Assembly: GCF_000526775.1 (NCBI RefSeq) | Contig: NZ_JAGS01000001.1 | Span: 3,224,001 to 3,288,000 of the forward strand | Reading direction: 5' to 3' | Source: Ruminococcus albus AD2013 | Lineage (GTDB): Bacteria > Bacillota > Clostridia > Oscillospirales > Ruminococcaceae | Length of the DNA stretch: 64,000 bases | Part shown: positions 38,756 to 46,544 of the stretch, piece by piece | How positions within the stretch are numbered: the first letter of the stretch is position 1 | Layout of the letters: every line of letters begins with the position of its first letter | Translations under genes and position numbers: made by a program | The notes under the pieces: model-generated | What the model saw: only the letters and a program-made list of their open reading frames with translations | What the model was told of the DNA's origin: nothing | Database searches by the model: none

Positions 38756-39772
38756 TCAAGCCATGCCTGCGGTGATGATAGCCATCTTGTAAACTTCATC
38801 AGCGTTGCAGCCTCTTGAGAGGTCGTTGATAGGAGCGTTCAGACCCTGGAGGATAGGACCGTAAGCCTCATAGCCGCCGAGTCTCTGAGCGATCTTGTAG
38901 CCGATGTTGCCTGCCTCGATAAGAGGGAAGATGAATGTGTTAGCCTGACCTGCAACCTTGCTGTCGGGGCACTTGGTCTTTGCAACCTCTGCGGATACAG
39001 CAGCGTCGAACTGGAATTCGCCGTCGATAACGAGATCGGGGTCGATGTTCTTAGCTTCGATAACAGCATCGTGGCTAAGCTGAACAGTGCCGCCCTTGCC
39101 TGAACCGTAGGTGGAGAAGCTCAGTACAGCTACCTTGGGGTCGATGCCGAAGTATGCAGCTGTTCTTGCAGTCTCAACTGCAACCTCACCCAGCTGTCTT
39201 GCAGCGGAAAGAACTACGTTGCCTTCCTTGTCAAGTCTGTCGGTATAGCCCAGGTTGATAGCGCAGTCGCCCATAGCTATCTTCTCTTCCTTGCCGTCCT
39301 TCTCTCTGAAAAGGATGAAGGAGGAGCTTACCAGGTTGCTGCCCTTCTTGGTCTTGATGATCTGGAGAGCAGGTCTTACTGTATCAGCGGTGGAATAAGT
39401 AGCGCCGCCCAGCAGAGCATCAGCCTTGCCTGCCTTAACGAGCATTGTGCCGAAGTAGTTGGACTTCTTCAGTGCAGCTCTTACTTCTTCCTCTGTCATC
39501 TTGCCTTTTCTCAGCTCAACCATCTGAGCAACGAGAGCGTCCATCTCGGGATAAGTCTCGGGATCGAGTATCTCAGCAGCGTCGATATTGAAGCCGCCTG
39601 CCTTAGCAGCAGCCTTTACATCGTCAACATTGCCGCAGAGTATAACGCCCATCAGACCCTCTTTCAGAAGTCTGTCAGCAGCGTTGAGTATACGGGCATC
39701 GCTGCCCTCGGTGAATACGATAGTTTTCTTTTCAGCCTTGAGATTAGCTATCAGCTTATCAAACATTCCCAT
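38756..39772 (-). CDS. pta: Phosphate acetyltransferase
   Basis: Converts acetyl-CoA and phosphate to acetyl phosphate, the first step of acetate formation and a main energy-yielding end route in a fermenter. The 338-residue protein is the short, single-domain Pta. It shows FTEGSDARILNAADRL, LLGGATYSTADTVRPALQ, SFSTYGSGKG and the C-terminal NDLSRGC motif. ATG 39772 has GGAGG 10 bases upstream; the long open frame before it is not coding. The partner ackA is not adjacent. It has its own promoter and terminator. Confidence 0.96.
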   Translation of the reverse strand: MGMFDKLIANLKAEKKTIVFTEGSDARILNAADRLLKEGLMGVILCGNVDDVKAAAKAGGFNIDAAEILDPETYPEMDALVAQMVELRKGKMTEEEVRAALKKSNYFGTMLVKAGKADALLGGATYSTADTVRPALQIIKTKKGSNLVSSSFILFREKDGKEEKIAMGDCAINLGYTDRLDKEGNVVLSAARQLGEVAVETARTAAYFGIDPKVAVLSFSTYGSGKGGTVQLSHDAVIEAKNIDPDLVIDGEFQFDAAVSAEVAKTKCPDSKVAGQANTFIFPLIEAGNIGYKIAQRLGGYEAYGPILQGLNAPINDLSRGCNADEVYKMAIITAGMA

Positions 39773-39814
39773 AATTTTACAACCTCCATGAGAAAAATAA
39801 AAATTTACCTTATG

Positions 39815-39843
39815 ATTATAACACAATTTTCTGCAAAAGTAAA
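39815..39843 (-). promoter_or_regulatory. Promoter of pta
   Basis: Minus strand: TTTACT (39838-39843), 17-base spacer, TATAAT (39815-39820) with extended TGT. Confidence 0.8.
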
Positions 39844-39966
39844 GATACCGAGCGCATTTTTTCGCATAAAACAAAAGACATTGGCGATATCGGCTCATAA
39901 GATCTATGGCTCGACAATAAAGTATGTAATCCCCTAAACTAATTAAAATTTTTTTTGCTTTTGTAC

Positions 39967-39995
39967 TTGTAAAGCAGGGTGAAATGTGTTATACT
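39967..39995 (+). promoter_or_regulatory. Promoter of the bPH2-cheA-cheW operon
   Basis: TTGTAA (39967-39972), 17-base spacer, TATACT (39990-39995) with extended TGT; 75 bases before the first start codon. Confidence 0.7.
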
Positions 39996-40069
39996 TAATA
40001 TGTATAACTATCGGCACAGGCGGGAAAACGATAAAAGTATACAGTCACGATAACGTAGGAGCAGGAGAT

Positions 40070-40543
40070 ATGAAGATCTACAAGCTTTCAAAAAGACCGC
40101 TGGCGCTTATATATGCGCTGCTGGGTGCTATACTTTTTTTCATCAGGTTCGCGCTTAATCTGGTGCTTGACCTTGTGGAGAAGTATGCACATATACACAG
40201 CAATTTTGCGGATTACTATGTATTGCTGCCTTTGTGGGTCATAGCGGCGCTTTTTGCGGTGCTGGTGCTTCCGTTTTATTTCCATAAGGCGAGATACACT
40301 GTGTCTGACAAAGAGATAACCGCAAAAAGCGGGCTTTTTATAACATCAAAACAGTTCATGCTGACTTCTTCGGTGAAATCGGTGACCTGCATACTTCTGC
40401 CATTGGGCAGGCTGACGGGTATGAACTTTATAATACTCAACGCTCTGGGTTCGCGGCTGGTGATACCCTTTCTGGGCAGGCGCGACGCTGAAGAGATAGC
40501 AAATCTGGTAAACAATTCTATCAGGAGCAGGATAGACGAATGA
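40070..40543 (+). CDS. Bacterial PH-domain (bPH2/YdbS-like) membrane protein
   Basis: A 157-residue protein with two N-terminal transmembrane segments (about 12-35 and 52-72) followed by one bPH2 (DUF304) domain: ARYTVSDKEITAKSGLF...SVKSVTCILLPLGRLTGMNFIILNALGSRL. This is the YdbS-type build. In Bacillus, YdbS/YdbT pairs have been linked to resistance to certain membrane-active antimicrobials; the biochemical role is unclear. ATG 40070 is preferred because GTAGGAG lies 8 bases upstream. Its stop overlaps the ATG of the next gene as ATGA, marking them as a pair. Confidence 0.85.
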   Translation: MKIYKLSKRPLALIYALLGAILFFIRFALNLVLDLVEKYAHIHSNFADYYVLLPLWVIAALFAVLVLPFYFHKARYTVSDKEITAKSGLFITSKQFMLTSSVKSVTCILLPLGRLTGMNFIILNALGSRLVIPFLGRRDAEEIANLVNNSIRSRIDE

Positions 40544-40606
40544 AAGACGAATACAAGGGCATACGCGGTTTTTTTCAGGCGACGGCAGCACCCTGTAAAG
40601 ATCATA

Positions 40607-42037
40607 ATGTATATCGCAAAGTATCTCTGGCTGCTGCTGATACCTCTGGCGAAATACCTTATCGCGACACAGTTCGATTTTGAAAGCTGGGTAAAGACAA
40701 ACTGGGTGGATATACTTACCCTTTCGGTGATATTCGGATACGGCATACTGCGGTGGGTGTTCATATATTTCGAGATAGAAGAGGACAGCATAATCGCTCA
40801 CACGGGGTATTTCGGCATTGAAAAGACACAGGTGTATTTCAGCGAGATGTCTTCAATGTCCCTGTGTCAGGGGTATATATTCAGGCTGCTGGGAGCCTGT
40901 ACGGTATATATCGATACCGATGCAAAAAGCATACAAAGCGCGGATATCAGGCTGGATATCAGCCAGAAGCAGGCGTTTCGGATATACGAACTTGCAACGC
41001 AGAAATGCCGTAGCAAACCAAAGTATATTTTCAACACTCAGAAGAGAAGTCTGTTGATATTTTCACTGCTTTTTTCATCTACCCTTTCGGGGATGCTGCT
41101 GACGCTGACTTTCATATATCAGGCGTACAGGATAGTCGGGCGCGAGATAGAGGAAGAATTTCTGGCAAAGGTGAACACCCAGCTTGAAAAAATGACACTG
41201 CATATACCGAAGTATCTGATAGTTGCCGCACTGGCAGTAGCGGGCAGCTGGTTTGTCTCCTTTGTATCCAACCTTATGCGGCACTGGGGATTCAGCTGTA
41301 CCAGATGTGCGGATATGCTGCTGATAAGCAGCGGCAAGGGCACAAAGCGGCGGCATATCATAATGCGCGAGAGGATAAACTATATCGACTATCAGCAGTC
41401 CATGTTAATGAAGATCTTCGGGATATGTTCGGTGCAGGTACACTGCACGGGCTACGGCAAGCGCAGGCTTGAACTTTCGGCACTTGTGCCCATAACCACG
41501 AATTCTTCGGCGGAAACATCTGTAAGGCTGCTTATGCCGAATATGCCGACGGTGGGCTATGATGTGCGCACCGGTCTGGGCGATGTCAGGAGATTTGTGA
41601 CTATACCGCTGCTGATATGTATGCTGCCGGGAGCGTTATATGAATTCCTTTGCAGGCTGATACCGCGCTTTGAGATGGTAGTAAAAACTATCCCCGACTG
41701 GAAAAGCGCTTTGACCAATCTGGCGGTGATATCAATGGTGCCGCTGGTATGGCTGGTCATAGTAAAGGTAAATGCGGCATTCAATACGGCTGTGGGCTTT
41801 GAGGGCGGACACTGTATGCTTTCCTATTGCAGATACTACCGCTTTCATAAAGCATCTGTCAGGATGGACAGGATAAGCAAGATAAAGATAACCAGAAATC
41901 CATTTCAGCGTATGAACGGTACTTGTCACCTTTATGTGTATACCTCTGCGGAGGGTTCAAGCTGCCATGTGGTAAGGGGTCTGAATTATGAGAGACTCAC
42001 TGCTGCGATGGCTAAGGCAGGCATTATCGACCCGTGA
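40607..42037 (+). CDS. YdbT-like protein with tandem bPH2 domains; 5' end frameshifted
   Basis: The open frame encodes 476 residues with several transmembrane segments and repeated bPH2 domains (EEDSIIAHTGYFGIEKTQVYFSEMSSMSLCQG is the first; later copies near 260-300 and 410-460). The genuine start is probably the coupled ATG at 40540 (MKDEYKGIRG...). In that frame translation fails, but deleting one T from the T7 run 40569-40575 joins it to FFRRRQHPVKIIMYIAKYL, where the RQHP stretch is what YdbT proteins show before the first membrane helix. ATG 40607 itself has no ribosome-binding site. So as given the gene lacks a proper 5' end: sequencing error, phase-variable run or slippage are the options. 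Confidence 0.8.
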   Translation: MYIAKYLWLLLIPLAKYLIATQFDFESWVKTNWVDILTLSVIFGYGILRWVFIYFEIEEDSIIAHTGYFGIEKTQVYFSEMSSMSLCQGYIFRLLGACTVYIDTDAKSIQSADIRLDISQKQAFRIYELATQKCRSKPKYIFNTQKRSLLIFSLLFSSTLSGMLLTLTFIYQAYRIVGREIEEEFLAKVNTQLEKMTLHIPKYLIVAALAVAGSWFVSFVSNLMRHWGFSCTRCADMLLISSGKGTKRRHIIMRERINYIDYQQSMLMKIFGICSVQVHCTGYGKRRLELSALVPITTNSSAETSVRLLMPNMPTVGYDVRTGLGDVRRFVTIPLLICMLPGALYEFLCRLIPRFEMVVKTIPDWKSALTNLAVISMVPLVWLVIVKVNAAFNTAVGFEGGHCMLSYCRYYRFHKASVRMDRISKIKITRNPFQRMNGTCHLYVYTSAEGSSCHVVRGLNYERLTAAMAKAGIIDP

Positions 42038-42062
42038 TGATATCGGGAAAAGGAGAGGGACT

Positions 42063-42455
42063 ATGGAAGAATATTCTGTAAAGCTGAAAAAACTTACGGA
42101 CGGTACTTTCTATAATGCCGTTGTAACGGAGGAAGATAACGGTGAAGTGCTGAAGTTCAAGGCGGAAATCGGCGGCAGAAATTACGTTGGTGGAGACGAG
42201 GACTATTATACGGCTTTCAGAAAGCTGAGGGACGTTCTTCTCACTGCGGGGTACGGTATGTGCTGTGCAGGGGCAATGGTGAACGCTTTGCAGTCGGGCA
42301 TGATGGCGGGGAGTGACAGGGTATATCTTGTCAGGATGGGAGAAAAGCCATCTGTGAAAGACGCGGCGGGTATATTCGACCCTGCGGATCTGGAAATATT
42401 CCCCGACAGCAAAGCACAGGAGATATACACAGAGAGATTCTTTGATTCGATATGA
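42063..42455 (+). CDS. Hypothetical protein, 130 aa
   Basis: No family recognised. Soluble, acidic, starting EEYSVKLKKLTDGTFYNAVV, with a Cys pair (GMCCAGAMVNALQSG) in the middle. The open frame extends back over the end of the previous gene, but ATG 42063 has GGAGAGGG upstream and is preferred. It sits between the bPH2 pair and cheA with gaps of 25 and 34 bases, so it is co-transcribed with the chemosensory genes and may be a dedicated partner; this is inference from position only. Confidence 0.7.
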   Translation: MEEYSVKLKKLTDGTFYNAVVTEEDNGEVLKFKAEIGGRNYVGGDEDYYTAFRKLRDVLLTAGYGMCCAGAMVNALQSGMMAGSDRVYLVRMGEKPSVKDAAGIFDPADLEIFPDSKAQEIYTERFFDSI

Positions 42456-42489
42456 TGAAAAATATATGAAAAACGGGCGGTGATACGAT

Positions 42490-44916
42490 ATGCCAAAATT
42501 TGATGAGAGCATGGAAAGCATGGTCGATACCTTTTTGTTTGAAACGGGGGAACTGCTTGAAAACCTTGATGAGATACTCATGCGTGCTGAACAGGCGGAA
42601 GAGATATCCATGATAGAGGAGAGCGACATCGCGGAGATATTCCGAACCATGCACACGATAAAGGGTTCGGCGGCGATGATGGGCTTGCAGAATATGTCTA
42701 CCCTTGCCCACGCGATGGAGGATATGTTCTTTATAATACGCGAAAAGACCTATGTGCGCACTGACAAGGCGGCGCTGTTCGACCTGCTTTACAAGAGCAG
42801 TGATGCGCTGAAAGCCGAGCTTGAAAATCTTACCGATGAGGATATACCGCTTACTGACTTTTCGGAGATGATAGGGCATATACACGACTTAGCGGCGTTC
42901 TTCAAGGGAGAGGGCGGAAATACCGAGGAACAGAGCGATGATGTTCCTGCTGATATCTTTGATGATAACGAACCTGCGGATATGCTGACTTACAAGCTGA
43001 TATATGACGATGCCTGTCAGATGCCGTCAGCAAGGGCGATAGTGCTGATACGCAAGCTTGGGGCTTTTGCGGAGGTGTGCAGGACTATACCGCCTGATAT
43101 GGACGATGATAATGCCGATGGTCAGATAAAGAACGCGGGGCTTTACATAAAACTTGTGACAGATGACCGCAACGCTGTTGAAAAGATGATATCAGCGGCG
43201 CTGAATGTTGAAAACTTTGAGCTGTTTACCAGAGACAAGCTGAAAGCAAAGTCAGGCGGTGAGAAAGGCGGCAATAATGAGATAAGTATACCCGAAGGAG
43301 TATTCCTGCCCGATGACGGTGATGAATTGCTGACATACAGGGTGACATACAGTGAAAGCTGTGCTATGCCATCGGCAAGGGCGATAGTCCTGCTTAGAAA
43401 GCTGGGTGCTGTATCGGAGGTCTGCCGTACTCTTCCGCACGATATGGATGCCGATGATGCTGATGATGCTATCAAAAAGAACGGTCTTTACATAAAGCTT
43501 ATCACTGACGACACCGCCGCTGTTGAGAAGATGCTGCAAAGCGGTATCAATGTTGAAAGCGCGGTCAAGGTAGATAAGTCAGATGCGGAAAAGGAAGCGC
43601 CAAAGGCAGGAGCCGCAGAAAAAGCGGAACCACAGAAGACGGAGAATAAGGCGGAAACACAGGCGGAGCACTCTCCGAAGCCTGCAGCCAAGGCGCAGAA
43701 AAAAGAACACAAGGAACAGAGTATGCTGACAGTCAAGCTGGAAAAACTTGACAAGCTGCTTGAACTTGTTTCGGAGATAGTAATAACCGAGAGTGCTGTT
43801 ACTTCCTCACCCGACCTGAGAGAACTTGATACCAACCTTGACCGCTTCAATAAATCTTCCCGCGAACTTAAAAAGCTGACGGATGAATTGCAGGACGTTG
43901 TTATGTCACTGCGAATGGTGCCTGTATCTACTGCTTTCCAGAAGATGAACAGGGTAGTGCGTGATATGAACAATACCCTGAAAAAGAATGCCAATCTGGT
44001 TTTCAGGGGCGAGGATACCGAGGTGGATAAATCCATAATAGATATGCTGGGCGACCCTCTGATGCATATTGTAAGGAACGCTGTTGACCACGGTATCGAA
44101 ACTCCCGAGGAAAGGGCGGCTTCGGGCAAGAAAAATCCGCCTACAGTAACCCTGAGTGCGGGGTATGAATCCAATGAAGTGGTTATATCATGCAAGGATA
44201 ACGGCGCAGGCATGGATGCGGCAAAGATAATGGCAAAGGCGAAAAAGAACGGTCTGCTGACAAAGCCCGAGAGCGAATACACCGAAAGGGAGATATTCAA
44301 TTTTGTTGTTGCCGCGGGATTTTCAACCAACGAAACAGTGACCCAGTACAGCGGACGCGGTGTCGGCATGGACGTTGTAAAGCAGAACATCGAAAAGGTG
44401 GGCGGCAAGCTGACAGTCAACTCAAAGCTGGGCAAGGGCAGTACCTTTACCATAAGGATACCGCTTTCTCTTTCGATAGTTGATGTGCTTAGCGTTGAGA
44501 TAGGCAGCAGCAACATATCCATACCTGCATTGTCGGTCAGAGAGGCATTCTCATGCACGGCTGAAAATGTTATCACCGACCCCGACGGAAATGAGTTCGT
44601 ATATCTCAGGGACAAGTGCCTGCCGCTGATAAGGCTTGGTGAGAAGCTTCAGCTTAATACGGACATAACCGACCCCACAGAGGGAATATGCATATACTGC
44701 CGCGAGGGTGCTTATGAAGCCGTACTGCTGGCTGACAGTATAGTATGCGATCAGCAGGTGGTGGTAAAGCCTTTCTCGCCCCTGCTTGACGGACTTCATC
44801 TTAAAGAAGCGGGTCTTGCGGGCTGTTCGATACTTGGTGACGGCAGCATTACGATAATACTTGATATGCTCTCACTGCTTGGCGGAGAAAAAGGGGAGGA
44901 GACTTCAAATGGCTGA
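42490..44916 (+). CDS. cheA: Chemotaxis-type histidine kinase CheA with two P2 domains
   Basis: An 808-residue CheA. P1 carries the phosphorylated H55 in MHTIKGSAAMM. Two P2-like response-regulator-binding domains follow in tandem (about 167-245 and 282-362); each has MPSARAIVL-RKLGA-EVCRT and GLYIKL-TDD-AVEKM, so the region was duplicated. After an Ala/Lys/Glu-rich linker come the P3 dimerisation helices (from about 413), the P4 ATPase domain with RNAVDHGIETPEER (N box) and DNGAGMDAA plus GRGVGMDVV (G boxes), and P5, the CheW-like domain. The partner cheW overlaps its 3' end by 8 bases. No receptor, CheY or flagellar gene is in the window. Confidence 0.94.
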   Translation: MPKFDESMESMVDTFLFETGELLENLDEILMRAEQAEEISMIEESDIAEIFRTMHTIKGSAAMMGLQNMSTLAHAMEDMFFIIREKTYVRTDKAALFDLLYKSSDALKAELENLTDEDIPLTDFSEMIGHIHDLAAFFKGEGGNTEEQSDDVPADIFDDNEPADMLTYKLIYDDACQMPSARAIVLIRKLGAFAEVCRTIPPDMDDDNADGQIKNAGLYIKLVTDDRNAVEKMISAALNVENFELFTRDKLKAKSGGEKGGNNEISIPEGVFLPDDGDELLTYRVTYSESCAMPSARAIVLLRKLGAVSEVCRTLPHDMDADDADDAIKKNGLYIKLITDDTAAVEKMLQSGINVESAVKVDKSDAEKEAPKAGAAEKAEPQKTENKAETQAEHSPKPAAKAQKKEHKEQSMLTVKLEKLDKLLELVSEIVITESAVTSSPDLRELDTNLDRFNKSSRELKKLTDELQDVVMSLRMVPVSTAFQKMNRVVRDMNNTLKKNANLVFRGEDTEVDKSIIDMLGDPLMHIVRNAVDHGIETPEERAASGKKNPPTVTLSAGYESNEVVISCKDNGAGMDAAKIMAKAKKNGLLTKPESEYTEREIFNFVVAAGFSTNETVTQYSGRGVGMDVVKQNIEKVGGKLTVNSKLGKGSTFTIRIPLSLSIVDVLSVEIGSSNISIPALSVREAFSCTAENVITDPDGNEFVYLRDKCLPLIRLGEKLQLNTDITDPTEGICIYCREGAYEAVLLADSIVCDQQVVVKPFSPLLDGLHLKEAGLAGCSILGDGSITIILDMLSLLGGEKGEETSNG

Positions 44917-45343
44917 TATTTACGAACTTCTTGACAACGGCGGTCAGCTGCTGACCTTTTTCGCAGGCGGGGAATATTACGGATTTTACATCCTCAGCGT
45001 AGCGGATATCATTGAAATGCCGGAATTCACCGTGATACCAACAGCGCCGCCCTATGTTCTGGGGCTGATGAACCACCGCGGCAAGGCTGTGCCTGTTATG
45101 GATCTCAGACTTCGTCTGGGACTGCCACAGGGGGAGTATGATGAAAGAAGCTGTGTTGTAGTTATTGAGGTCAACACTATGCAGTGCGGTCTTGTGGTGG
45201 ACAGAGTCAGTGATGTTGAAAACATAACTGCCGATATGATAGCACGTTCTCCTGCTGATGCGGGACTGGTAAAGGGCTTTGTTATCCGCGATGACAAACC
45301 TAAGATATCTATCCTCGACCCAGGGGCTGTTGCAAGGATATAA
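44909..45343 (+). CDS. cheW: CheW scaffold protein
   Basis: The 144-residue adaptor that links CheA to chemoreceptors. The single CheW fold is recognisable from FFAGGEYYGFYILSVADIIEMPEFTVIPTAP, LGLMNHRGKAVPVMDLRLRLG and VDRVSDVENI. ATG 44909 overlaps the cheA stop and has GGGGAGGAG upstream, so the longer frame is rejected. It is the last gene of the five-gene operon; a hairpin at 45349 follows 6 bases after the stop. Confidence 0.93.
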   Translation: MADIYELLDNGGQLLTFFAGGEYYGFYILSVADIIEMPEFTVIPTAPPYVLGLMNHRGKAVPVMDLRLRLGLPQGEYDERSCVVVIEVNTMQCGLVVDRVSDVENITADMIARSPADAGLVKGFVIRDDKPKISILDPGAVARI

Positions 45344-45348
45344 AAATA

Positions 45349-45377
45349 CGGACGGCAAGCTTTACGCTTTCCGTCCG
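45349..45377. terminator. Shared hairpin between convergent cheW and the carboxypeptidase gene
   Basis: Stem CGGACGG/CCGTCCG with weaker inner pairing; on the minus strand it is followed by TATTTTTAT, on the plus strand by CTGTTTGTT. It can serve both genes, more clearly the minus-strand one. Confidence 0.75.
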
Positions 45378-45389
45378 CTGTTTGTTATA

Positions 45390-46247
45390 TCAGTGATAGT
45401 AGGAATCTATACCCAGATACTCTTCAAGGCACAGACCTGAAGCAGTTATCTTTTTTGCAAGATCTTTGCCGACATACCTGACGTGCCATGGTTCATACAT
45501 AAAGCCTGTCTTATCCTGCTTGCCATAGGGGTAGCGGATTATGAATCCGTATTCGGTGCAGTGCGCGGCTATCCACTTAGCTGCGGGGGTGCCGTTGAAA
45601 TTACTGCTGGCGTCGTTGATATCTATGGCAAGTCCCGTCTGGTGCTCGGAGTGTCCCGGTCTTGCGGAGTATGTATCAGCAGCCCACTGACCGTCCCTGT
45701 TTACGTAGCTCCAGTAAAGCTGGCTCTGATAGGAGTAGCTTCTGAATCCCGAACATATCCACAGTGATATGCCGTCATTCCATGCGGCAGCCTGCATATT
45801 GTTGAAAGCTTTCTGGGTCTCAGCTGTAAGTCCGTTGCCGTAGTTCTCGGGGAGAGCGTAGCTCTTGTTGACAACGAGTATACCATCGACGTATGTAACT
45901 CCGTTCCTGACCTCGATAACAGGACCTTCGGGTTCAGGCTCGGGAGGCGGTGTGGGTTCGGAACCGTCGAGATAACGCTTTCCCTTTACAAAGGCTGCGA
46001 GCCTTGTGAGATCCGTCGTGTTTACGGAACCGTCGCCGCTTACATCTGCCGCTGTAAGTGCATCTGCGGAAAGCATCTTTTTGCCCTTTACATATGCCGC
46101 GGTGAGGGTTATATCGGTTATGTTGACCTTGCCGTCACCGTTGACATCGCCGTTGCCCGCTGCTGCAAACGCGCACATCGTGCCTGTGATGACTGCCGCT
46201 GTAACTGCCGCAGCCGTTGAAATGATAAGTTTTGTTCCTTTTTTCAT
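45390..46247 (-). CDS. Secreted dockerin-containing D-alanyl-D-alanine carboxypeptidase (VanY type)
   Basis: A 285-residue exported protein. After a signal peptide (about 1-29) comes a type I dockerin: two calcium-loop segments, DVNGDGKVNITD and DVSGDGSVNTTD, each followed by a helix (about 33-93). A Pro/Glu linker (96-109) leads to a peptidase M15B/VanY domain. Zinc ligands are seen in SEHQTGLAID (H202, D209) and EPWHVRYVG (H255), with E252 as catalytic base. The domain should trim peptidoglycan stem peptides, and the dockerin should attach it to a cohesin-bearing scaffold. A dockerin on a wall-active peptidase, not a polysaccharidase, is unusual. A consensus promoter lies at 46324-46352. 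Confidence 0.92.
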   Translation of the reverse strand: MKKGTKLIISTAAAVTAAVITGTMCAFAAAGNGDVNGDGKVNITDITLTAAYVKGKKMLSADALTAADVSGDGSVNTTDLTRLAAFVKGKRYLDGSEPTPPPEPEPEGPVIEVRNGVTYVDGILVVNKSYALPENYGNGLTAETQKAFNNMQAAAWNDGISLWICSGFRSYSYQSQLYWSYVNRDGQWAADTYSARPGHSEHQTGLAIDINDASSNFNGTPAAKWIAAHCTEYGFIIRYPYGKQDKTGFMYEPWHVRYVGKDLAKKITASGLCLEEYLGIDSYYH

Positions 46248-46323
46248 TTTCTATGCCTCCATTATCAGATTTCCCATTTTAGGGATATTTTACAAGGTCG
46301 CCCTTTTGTGCTTGTTCAGATAT

Positions 46324-46352
46324 ATTATACATCATATTAACATTTATGTCAA
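46324..46352 (-). promoter_or_regulatory. Consensus promoter of the dockerin carboxypeptidase gene
   Basis: Minus strand: TTGACA (46347-46352), 17-base spacer, TATAAT (46324-46329). The leader is about 70 bases. Confidence 0.88.
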
Positions 46353-46480
46353 TAATTATTCTTTTCTATCCTTCGGCAGGGGAGAGAATACTGCCCATCA
46401 AACGGCTTATCAGCATGGTATGTCAGCGGGATAACCGATTCTATTCAAAATCGAATAAGGTGTTAAATTAGGCAAAGCTA

Positions 46481-46509
46481 TTGCAAAATCTTTTGAAATG
46501 TGGTAAAAT
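46481..46509 (+). promoter_or_regulatory. Promoter of pheA-ispF operon
   Basis: TTGCAA (46481-46486), 17-base spacer, TAAAAT (46504-46509) with extended TGG, 35 bases before the pheA ATG. No T-box or attenuator is seen in the short leader. Confidence 0.72.
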
Positions 46510-46544
46510 AAGGGGTAAGAATTATATTGACGCAGGTGATAAAT

